From Leptospira biflexa (GTDB lineage Bacteria; Spirochaetota; UBA4802; UB4802): 49,608 bases of DNA. A model generated the notes under the pieces. The model searched no databases. It had not been told where the DNA came from and was given only the letters and a program-made list of their open reading frames with translations. The stretch is taken from the NCBI GenBank assembly GCA_020721905.1, contig DYLU01000016.1, forward strand, positions 1 through 49,608, read 5' to 3'. The position numbers were made by a program, and so were the translations under genes. Positions 43,028 through 49,608 of this stretch are shown in pieces. Position 1 is the stretch's first letter, and the number at the start of each line of letters is the position of its first letter.

Positions 43028-44242
43028 ATGATAAAAAATGACATTGAACTTTTAAAACGAGGTGTTGAAGAAATTATCCCTCTGGATGAATTTGAAAAAA
43101 AAATTGAACGATCACAAAAAGAAAACAAACCTCTCATTATAAAAGCAGGCTTTGACCCCACTGCACCGGATATTCACTTGGGACATACCGTGTTATTGCG
43201 AAAAATGCGCCATTTCCAGCAAATGGGGCATACAGTTATTTTCCTCATTGGCGATTTTACTGCAATGATAGGGGACCCTTCCGGGAAATCCCAAACTCGT
43301 AAAAGGCTAACCCGTGAAGAAGTTTTGAGCAATGCTGAAACCTATAAAAAGCAGGTTTTCAAGATACTTGATCCTGAAAAAACCATCGTTGATTTTAATT
43401 CACGCTGGTGCATGCCCATGAGCTTTGCCAATGTGCTTGATCTTACTTCACGGTATAACGTTGCCCGAATGTTAGAGCGCGATGATTTTGCCAAACGCTA
43501 TAAAGATGGTGTGCCTATTTCCATACTGGAATTTTTGTACCCGTTAATTCAGGGGTATGATTCTGTGGCACTGAAAGCTGATATTGAACTGGGTGGTACC
43601 GATCAGAAATTTAACCTGCTGGTGGGACGAGATCTTCAGCGTGAATATGGACAGGAACCACAGGTTATCATGACGTTACCGTTACTGGTAGGACTTGATG
43701 GTGTTCAAAAAATGAGTAAATCGCTTAATAATTATATTGGAATAAATGAAGACCCTCAGCAGATTTTTGGTAAGGTCATGTCGATATCCGACGATCTCAT
43801 GTTTTTATATTATGAACTTGTTACTGATGTCCCGCGAGCTGAAATTGAAAGCTACAAAAAAGGCATACAGGATGGCTCAGTGCATCCAAAAGACGTAAAA
43901 GTCAGATTGGCAAAGGAAATATGTGAGCAGTTCTATAATGAAGATATAGCCCAAAAAGCAAAGATGGAATTTGACAAAATATTTGTTCAGAAAGACCTGC
44001 CATCAGAGATGCCGGAATTTAAAGTGCCTGAATCTGAGAAAAAGAATAATACAATATGGATTGTAAAGTTACTGGTTTTATCGGGCATGGCAAAAACAAA
44101 TGGTGAAGCACGCAGACTTGTTGAAGGTGGAGGGGTGTACATTGACGGCAATAAGGTAGAAAACCCAGATGCCGAAATTCCCTGCAGTGCATCTTTTATT
44201 ATTAAAGTTGGGAAACGCCGTTTTGTTAAAATACTACCGTAA
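43028..44242 (+). CDS. tyrS: Tyrosine-tRNA ligase
   Basis: The class I aminoacyl-tRNA synthetase is 404 residues. HIGH appears as HLGH in [17 protein letters not shown] as [12 protein letters not shown] (Lys about 227). The [16 protein letters not shown] tyrosine-binding loop is present, and a C-terminal S4 RNA-binding domain ends in [13 protein letters not shown] is well placed before the ATG. Confidence 0.97.
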   Translation: MIKNDIELLKRGVEEIIPLDEFEKKIERSQKENKPLIIKAGFDPTAPDIHLGHTVLLRKMRHFQQMGHTVIFLIGDFTAMIGDPSGKSQTRKRLTREEVLSNAETYKKQVFKILDPEKTIVDFNSRWCMPMSFANVLDLTSRYNVARMLERDDFAKRYKDGVPISILEFLYPLIQGYDSVALKADIELGGTDQKFNLLVGRDLQREYGQEPQVIMTLPLLVGLDGVQKMSKSLNNYIGINEDPQQIFGKVMSISDDLMFLYYELVTDVPRAEIESYKKGIQDGSVHPKDVKVRLAKEICEQFYNEDIAQKAKMEFDKIFVQKDLPSEMPEFKVPESEKKNNTIWIVKLLVLSGMAKTNGEARRLVEGGGVYIDGNKVENPDAEIPCSASFIIKVGKRRFVKILP

Positions 44243-44293
44243 CTTTTTTCCCGTTTTTACACTAATTTTTTCAGTAACTTATATCTACTAACT

Positions 44294-44857
44294 ATGTCAG
44301 AATATAGTGATAATGAACTTATAGACAGGGTAATTGCAGGTGACACTGATGCATTTGCTTATATCATCACACGATACCAGAATAAGATTTTCAGGTATAT
44401 GTACACACGTGTGTATGATTATGATGAGGCATGTGATATGACTCAGGATATTTTTGTCATTACATTAGAATCGCTAAAAACATTCCGGAAGGAATCACAG
44501 TTTTCCACATGGCTTTTCAGTATTGCCATTAATTACTGTAAAAACTACAGACGAAAGAATAGACACAGGGTATTTTCAATTAACAGCACCACTGACGATA
44601 CTGAAATACAAATCCCCGATATTCGCCAAAATCAGGAAGAACTTATCATAACCAATGAATCATTGCAGATCATGCTTGAGGAGATCCATAAATTGCCTGA
44701 TGACTACAGGGATATTCTTGTTTTACGGGATATAGAAGGTGAATCCTATTCCACAATAGCGCAAATGCTTAACTTAAGTATGGCCAATGTCAAAGTGCGA
44801 ATTCACCGTGGGCGTGAGATGTTAAAATCACGTTTGCAGCAAAGGGGGCTTTTATGA
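44294..44857 (+). CDS. ECF-type RNA polymerase sigma factor
   Basis: The 187-residue protein has sigma region 2 (VIAGDTDAFAYIITRYQNKIF; DYDEACDMTQDIFV) and region 4 (LPDDYRDILVLRDIEGESYSTIAQMLNLSMANVKVRIHRGREML). There is no other domain, as in an extracytoplasmic-function sigma factor. It overlaps the following anti-sigma gene by 4 bp, the standard paired layout. No Shine-Dalgarno is evident before the ATG. Confidence 0.93.
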   Translation: MSEYSDNELIDRVIAGDTDAFAYIITRYQNKIFRYMYTRVYDYDEACDMTQDIFVITLESLKTFRKESQFSTWLFSIAINYCKNYRRKNRHRVFSINSTTDDTEIQIPDIRQNQEELIITNESLQIMLEEIHKLPDDYRDILVLRDIEGESYSTIAQMLNLSMANVKVRIHRGREMLKSRLQQRGLL

Positions 44858-45501
44858 GTCATATACCCGTACATAAGCTTTCTGAATATATTGACGGCAT
44901 ACTTGATGCACAGGAAAAAGATGCCATTGCATCACATATTGCAGAGTGCCCTGAATGCAGGCAAAATCTTCTGCAACTTCAGAAGATGCTTGCCATGCTG
45001 TCATCCCTTAAAACATTATCCATACCTGTAACATTTGCAACTGATACGCTGGCTCGGGCTAAAAAACAGTATTATCATAAACGGTATTACCGTTCATTGC
45101 GTGGTTCGGTTTTTGCAGCCGCTATTATACTCATAGCTATACTAACCATGCTGCCGGACTCAATAAAACATGATCAATTCATAAATCACATCACGCAGAA
45201 TACCCATAACAATACCAGATTAGATTGCATCATCCCAACCAATATGGACTTAAACACCGCAATGATGGTTATACAGCAGCACAAAGCCCGCGTGCTGGAT
45301 TTTTCAAACTCTTATATGATTGTGGAATCTGATGTAAACAGTTTTTCATCAATACGGCAAATCATAAACAATTATGAGAGCTATCGCCCTAACACAATAT
45401 CAAATGCTGAAATTACCTATATGTCACAACAGGAAAAAACTTACCCCCCATTAACACATGCTAACAAAAAGAAGTATATTTTCCGATTGCAGCTTCGTTA
45501 A
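44854..45501 (+). CDS. Anti-sigma factor with zinc-finger domain
   Basis: The 215-residue membrane protein has an N-terminal zf-HC2 domain (HKLSEYIDGILDAQEKDAIASH then IAECPECRQ, the H-x3-C-x2-C zinc motif). One membrane segment lies at about 85-102 and a periplasmic domain of about 110 residues follows. It would hold the ECF sigma factor and release it on an envelope signal. Its start overlaps the sigma stop by 4 bp. Confidence 0.9.
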   Translation: MSHIPVHKLSEYIDGILDAQEKDAIASHIAECPECRQNLLQLQKMLAMLSSLKTLSIPVTFATDTLARAKKQYYHKRYYRSLRGSVFAAAIILIAILTMLPDSIKHDQFINHITQNTHNNTRLDCIIPTNMDLNTAMMVIQQHKARVLDFSNSYMIVESDVNSFSSIRQIINNYESYRPNTISNAEITYMSQQEKTYPPLTHANKKKYIFRLQLR

Positions 45502-45509
45502 AAATAGAT

Positions 45510-46040
45510 TTACTGTTTTTTAGTTTGTAATGCCTTAATGGCTTTTACAAAGTCATCATAAAAATCAGTTAAAAGATCGTTTTTTCGCAATTGTCTGAAC
45601 TGTGGTACTTTACCCTGCTGCATCTCCTTGCAATACTGCCGCATGACATAAACAGGGCCTGCAATTCTATGAGTAAGATACACTCCATAAACAAAAAGCA
45701 GCACTGCCTGCAATATTGTAATCCCAATAGCACTGTATAAAAGAATAAGATTATTGTTTCTTATTGATTGCAGTATTCTTAAATTTTCCCTGAATGTTTT
45801 TTCACCAGTCACTACTATCTGGTTTTCTTTATCCATAAGGGCTGGCGTTGTCATAAACATTTCTATGAGGTTTTCCTGATTAGCTGATATCTGGTTAATA
45901 TAATTGCTGTTCTCATAGACAAAATATAACAGTACCAGCGAAAAACAGGTTAACAGTATAATTGGTATAACAAGTATTTTTGTGGCGATAGTAACCTGAA
46001 TAGACCTATCAATGAGGTAATGTTTTCGTTGCTTCAACAT
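45510..46040 (-). CDS. HAMP-domain-only membrane protein
   Basis: The 176-residue protein has two membrane segments (about 18-40 and 98-119) around a short extracytoplasmic loop. A HAMP-like region follows TM2 (THRIAGPVYVMRQYCKEMQQG then FRQLRKNDLLTDFYDDFVKAIKAL). No kinase, cyclase or methyl-accepting domain follows, so it is a HAMP-only relay or adaptor. It converges on the anti-sigma gene and diverges from the 7TM-SpoIIE gene. Confidence 0.75.
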   Translation of the reverse strand: MLKQRKHYLIDRSIQVTIATKILVIPIILLTCFSLVLLYFVYENSNYINQISANQENLIEMFMTTPALMDKENQIVVTGEKTFRENLRILQSIRNNNLILLYSAIGITILQAVLLFVYGVYLTHRIAGPVYVMRQYCKEMQQGKVPQFRQLRKNDLLTDFYDDFVKAIKALQTKKQ

Positions 46041-46171
46041 AATGTATTCCTCTGCATTAATTATTTTTTATATGCCCGAATAAAATTGTATGCAGTCTCT
46101 TCGGTATTTTTCTGTACTATATACTATAAATTACATTACGTCAACAATGTTTTTCGATTTAGTAATAAAAC

Positions 46172-46201
46172 TTGACAATCAGGTAATCAAAATGCTATTA
46201 T
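46172..46201 (+). promoter_or_regulatory. Promoter of the 7TM-GAF-SpoIIE gene
   Basis: A perfect TTGACA (46172-46177) is 18 bp from TATTAT (46196-46201), five of six matches. The start codon is at 46300, giving a leader of about 90 nt with a hairpin. Confidence 0.7.
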
Positions 46202-46222
46202 TAGCAATTAATGTACTATTGG

Positions 46223-46245
46223 GCTCTAACAACATTGGTTAGAGC
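46223..46245 (+). promoter_or_regulatory. Leader hairpin before the 7TM-GAF-SpoIIE gene
   Basis: An 8-bp perfect stem (GCTCTAAC/GTTAGAGC, 7-nt loop) is followed by AAAAA rather than T, so it is not an intrinsic terminator. It may be an operator or an RNA structure in the leader. Confidence 0.5.
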
Positions 46246-46299
46246 AAAAATGAAGCAGTACATATCCCATGCCAAACTTTAATTGGGAGGAATATCTTC

Positions 46300-48444
46300 A
46301 TGATTACCCTGAGTTTAATTGGTTCATTACTGTCATCATTTATGCTGCTATTTACTATATTTTACGGACTATATAAAAACTATCACGATAGAGTATTGCG
46401 TTATTATTCATATTTTGGCTTATGCGCATTTGGCATTCTTTTTACCATGTTTTTAACGTACGCATTCCCCAATGACCTTGATCTGACATTAGTAAATAAA
46501 ATTACTCAGGCATCCACAGTATTAACTTTCTCAGCTTTATTTGTACTATCCTTAATATTCCCAAAAACTGAAAAACAGGTTCCATTTCTGATTATTGCTC
46601 TTATTCTTGTTCCTGCATATATCATAGCCTACATAGCAGTTTTTACTGATATGAATATTACTGCAGCATATTTTAAAGATGGAAAATTAGTTCGTGAATT
46701 CAGATTTTTTTACACTGTATATTTATCTGTAGCATTTGGATATATTCTTTTAGGTGTTCTTAATTTTATCAGGAAATATATAACCACAAAAGTTGAACTG
46801 TATCGCAAGCAGATGCGTTTTGTATTTATTGGTACCGGGGTTGCAATGACTTTTGCTGCTGTTTTTTCCATCATTATGCCACGATTCTTTGGTTATGTTG
46901 ATCTCTATGTTTTAGGTCCATCGCTGGCAACATTTATTGGGGTGTCATCCCTTTTTTATGCAGTTATTTCATACCAGATGATGGATATCAGGTCCGCTAT
47001 CCATAAAACAACCATGTATACAGTCATTTCCACTGCTATATTTCTTCCAATGTTTGCACTGGTTTATATTTATGATATTAATATACTGGGATTAAAAACT
47101 ATACCTCTCTATATTATAGCATTTATCATAGTTGTTATGTTTATGGCTCTTTCACAATATATTCAACCTATAATAGATAAAGCCTTTAAACGCAAGCATT
47201 ATGAATTGCAGGAATATCTGGATACATTTGTCAAAGAAATAAGTGCTATACGTGATATAGATGAACTGATTAAAAAAACGGTTTCAACTATACATAATAC
47301 GTTTTACCTGAAATCAACATATTTTCTCATGTATAATAATGAGGTTCGGAGCTATCAGCTTGAATATTCAATGGGGGAATCACCTGTTTCACCTTCAATC
47401 AACCGTTTATCACCTATAGTCCGCTGGTTTAACAGGAATCAAAGGATAGTAACGTTTGATAATATTTATATGGATGAAGCTTCATTTACTGATGTACGTG
47501 ATGAATTTATTCAATATTTTACAACCAATAATATTGTCATCATGATTCCTATTTACCACCGCCGTGTTTTAACTGGTATACTATGCCTGGGGGAAAAGGA
47601 TTCGCTTGCAGCATACAAACCTGATGAGATTGAATTGCTATCCTTTTTATCCAATGAAACCAACATAAACCTTTCTCATGCAATAACATATCAGGAAGCA
47701 AAAAAAGAACAGATGCTGCAGCGCACAATTACCATTTCCAGTGAACTTTTAGCAAAAGCTGTTCCCGGGACATTGCCAAATATCGCAGGCATAAAATATG
47801 GTGCTTTTTATATTCCACGGCAGGGTGGCGGTATTGACTACTTTGATTTCATCCGCCCGGGCCTTCAGGGAATAGGCACTATCGCTACGGACATTGCCGG
47901 CATTGGTATGCAAAGTGCATTATATTCTGTTATCCTGAGATCTTCTTTCCACACCAGCCTCACTGATGCTCATTCTTCATACAATGTCATCCAGAAGCTT
48001 AACCGCGTTATTCATAACTATTCCCGGGGGAAAGGTATATTAATTACAGCCTATTACTATTATATTGATATCCGTAATATGCGACTGATATACACAAATG
48101 CTGGATTTCCACCAATGGAATTATACCGTGTAGAAAAAAGTGACTTTTCATCACTGGATACTGAAGGGATTCCGCTGGGATATGACCCAACCTTCAATTA
48201 TGGCATGGGCCGAACCAACATACTCAGAGGAGATATTGGTATTCTGTATTCCAAGGCATTGATTACATCTAAGAATTCCCGTGGTGAACAATTTACCTTA
48301 GATCATGTACGGACTATAATAAAGGAATATCGCATGAAAATGCCATCCGACATTGCAACCATAATACAGGATGAGTTCAAGGCATTTATGGGAATAAGTT
48401 CTCCTGAATCAGATATCGTAGTAATTATTTTTAAATCATACTAA
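46300..48444 (+). CDS. 7TM-GAF-SpoIIE-like signalling protein
   Basis: The 714-residue protein has an N-terminal region of about eight membrane segments (about 1-295) like 7TM sensor kinases. A GAF domain follows at about 310-465 (GILCLGEKDSLAAYKPDEIELLSFLSNE), and a PP2C/SpoIIE-type phosphatase domain at about 490-714. In the latter GIDYFDF and TDIAGIGMQSALY resemble the metal motifs GDYYD and DVSGHG, and ESDIVVIIF the terminal D. The expected YTDG motif reads YSKA, so one metal ligand is lost and activity may be altered or absent. GGGAGG precedes the ATG. A STAS protein at 42053 is a possible substrate in a partner-switching path. Confidence 0.87.
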   Translation: MITLSLIGSLLSSFMLLFTIFYGLYKNYHDRVLRYYSYFGLCAFGILFTMFLTYAFPNDLDLTLVNKITQASTVLTFSALFVLSLIFPKTEKQVPFLIIALILVPAYIIAYIAVFTDMNITAAYFKDGKLVREFRFFYTVYLSVAFGYILLGVLNFIRKYITTKVELYRKQMRFVFIGTGVAMTFAAVFSIIMPRFFGYVDLYVLGPSLATFIGVSSLFYAVISYQMMDIRSAIHKTTMYTVISTAIFLPMFALVYIYDINILGLKTIPLYIIAFIIVVMFMALSQYIQPIIDKAFKRKHYELQEYLDTFVKEISAIRDIDELIKKTVSTIHNTFYLKSTYFLMYNNEVRSYQLEYSMGESPVSPSINRLSPIVRWFNRNQRIVTFDNIYMDEASFTDVRDEFIQYFTTNNIVIMIPIYHRRVLTGILCLGEKDSLAAYKPDEIELLSFLSNETNINLSHAITYQEAKKEQMLQRTITISSELLAKAVPGTLPNIAGIKYGAFYIPRQGGGIDYFDFIRPGLQGIGTIATDIAGIGMQSALYSVILRSSFHTSLTDAHSSYNVIQKLNRVIHNYSRGKGILITAYYYYIDIRNMRLIYTNAGFPPMELYRVEKSDFSSLDTEGIPLGYDPTFNYGMGRTNILRGDIGILYSKALITSKNSRGEQFTLDHVRTIIKEYRMKMPSDIATIIQDEFKAFMGISSPESDIVVIIFKSY

Positions 48445-48450
48445 GTGTAA

Positions 48451-49383
48451 CTATAACGATTCAACAAGCATCCTCAATCCCTCTTCAACTGAATAGCGTG
48501 GTGTAAATCCTAATTCTCTTATTATTTTTGAAGGATCAGTCACTGATTCTTTTATATCCCCAGCACGTGCTTCAGCATAATTAACTTTAATATCCTTATT
48601 GTATATTCTTTGCAATATGGCTATCAGTGTGTTCAAATCAGTAGCTTTTCCATATCCAACATTATAATAATGAAAACCTGAATGTATTTTTTCCAGTGCC
48701 AGCATATTTGCCTGAACAACATCCTTTACATAAATAAAATCCCTGTATTGTTTCCCATCCCCAAACACCGTAATATCCTTACCCTGGGCAATTCTGCTGG
48801 TAAAAATTGAAATAACGCCAGAATACGGTGATGATGGATCCTGTCGCGGGCCAAATACATTGAAATATCGCAACGAAATAGTAGTAAGGTTATATAATTC
48901 GTTGTATAAGCGCAGATAAACTTCTGAAATATATTTGTCAGCACCATACGGTGATTTTGGCAATACCGGTGAATCTTCACGCTTGGGTATTTCAGGATGA
49001 TCTCCAAAGATAGCCGCTGAACAGGCAAATATCACTTTTTTTACTCCATAATTCCTGCTTGCCTCAAGCACATTCAATGTACCTTTGGCATTTGACTCAA
49101 ATGTTGCATGCGGATTTTCTATGGATTTTTGTACCGAGGCAACCGCAGCTTCATGAAATACCGCATCACAACCTTTAACAGCATTTGAAACTTCCTCATA
49201 ATTAGCTACATCACCTTTTACTATCTTCAAGCTTGAATTATGATTGTTTTTCATAAATGAAAGGTTTTCCTTTTTACCCGTAGAAAAATTGTCAAATACT
49301 ATCACCTCATAACCTTTTTTAACACATTCTTCTGCAATATGTGAACCAATAAACCCCGCACCACCGGTAATGCAGATTTTCAT
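48451..49383 (-). CDS. NAD-dependent sugar-nucleotide epimerase (UDP-glucose 4-epimerase type)
   Basis: The extended short-chain dehydrogenase is 310 residues from MKICITGGAGFIGSHI (ATG 49383, with GGGGGA at suitable distance; the upstream ATGs at 49401 and 49398 are not used). The Rossmann GGAGFIGS, catalytic Ser in ACSAAIFGD and YGADK with the Tyr/Lys pair are present, then RYFNVFGPRQDP and GDGKQYRDFIYVKDV. It is similar to GalE/WbpP-type UDP-hexose 4-epimerases that feed polysaccharide synthesis; precise specificity is open. It converges on the SpoIIE-like gene, 6 bp apart. Confidence 0.9.
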   Translation of the reverse strand: MKICITGGAGFIGSHIAEECVKKGYEVIVFDNFSTGKKENLSFMKNNHNSSLKIVKGDVANYEEVSNAVKGCDAVFHEAAVASVQKSIENPHATFESNAKGTLNVLEASRNYGVKKVIFACSAAIFGDHPEIPKREDSPVLPKSPYGADKYISEVYLRLYNELYNLTTISLRYFNVFGPRQDPSSPYSGVISIFTSRIAQGKDITVFGDGKQYRDFIYVKDVVQANMLALEKIHSGFHYYNVGYGKATDLNTLIAILQRIYNKDIKVNYAEARAGDIKESVTDPSKIIRELGFTPRYSVEEGLRMLVESL

Positions 49384-49608
49384 ATAAGATTCCCCCATCA
49401 ATTTGTTTTTTTCGTTTAATGATTACAGGTAATACTTACAGTTTCAAAATTTTTCTATCATATATTTATAATCTTTTCAAGCAAAATAATTTTACATAAA
49501 AATAATTATGATTTTATATCTTCATAATATATATTGTTGTTAAAAAATTTTTTTAAAACCTTTTGCGATAGTTAACCAGTATACATATCTTTCGTGAAGA
49601 CATACCTT

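Larger units (their letters stand above)
4449..49572. repeat. Iterated octamer GCGATAGT, 20 exact copies
   Basis: Plus-strand GCGATAGT starts at 7376, 16690, 22307, 24373, 26941, 27450, 32188, 39285, 42356, 45985 and 49565. ACTATCGC starts at 4449, 14512, 19918, 24497, 26711, 27930, 36700, 40700 and 47878. In the GCGATAGT orientation the next bases are often TCC, TCA or AAC: GCGATAGTTCC six times, GCGATAGTAAC five times. Sixteen copies lie inside genes, one spans a stop codon and three are intergenic. These were read by eye, so a few could be missed. Confidence 0.9.

Overview
The window is about 50 kb of bacterial chromosome, AT-rich (roughly 38-40% GC by eye), with short intergenic gaps and genes on both strands. 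There is no phage, plasmid or intact insertion sequence. The gene set suggests a Spirochaetota member, possibly related to Leptospira or uncultured lineages. The clues are a membrane-anchored AraC regulator with a 7TM sensor, lipoproteins with relaxed lipoboxes, FecR-OmpA and VWA periplasmic proteins, scattered STAS/SpoIIE/HAMP signalling parts, an Rnf complex and ThyX instead of ThyA. This assignment is inference; no rRNA or other firm phylogenetic marker is present.

Layout. 0-4.3 kb (+): tail of a repeat-built coiled-coil membrane protein, a CPBP protease, leuB, a lipoprotein and an outer-membrane protein. 4.3-7.8 kb (-): tRNA-Arg, two tRNA-Ser, a small membrane protein, a FecR-OmpA protein and an MFS transporter. 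7.8-14.2 kb: a more accessory stretch with the 7TM-AraC regulator, a START-domain/membrane-protein pair, tRNA-Asn, a dead IS200-like (RAYT) transposase, a ferredoxin-nitroreductase and a coiled-coil protein. 14.5-27 kb (-): divergent GAPDH, a 1465-residue PPDK-like protein, clpB with a heat-shock-type operator, a VWA protein, an amidohydrolase stub, rhomboid and a GlgD-like protein. 27-34 kb: an orphan corrinoid-activator-like protein (+), then a broken PDZ gene, a coiled-coil nuclease-like protein, a PAS histidine kinase and a penicillin acylase-family lipoprotein (-). 34.4-39.3 kb (+): a small Cys-rich protein followed by rnfC-D-G-E-A without rnfB, then thyX. 39.9-49.4 kb: an acetyl-CoA hydrolase/transferase-GNAT fusion (-); STAS, ispF, tyrS and ECF sigma/anti-sigma (+); a HAMP-only protein (-); a 7TM-GAF-SpoIIE-like protein (+); and a sugar-nucleotide epimerase (-).

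The strongest unexplained signal is an iterated octamer, GCGATAGT/ACTATCGC. I counted 20 exact copies, where base composition predicts about one. They lie in both orientations, in several reading frames, across a stop codon and just upstream of two start codons, so the constraint is on DNA rather than protein. Other points of interest are the PPDK-like giant that stops exactly where the PEP-binding barrel should begin, the CoA-transferase fusion whose expected catalytic Glu is His, the rnf cluster lacking rnfB, and several clear gene remnants in intergenic DNA.
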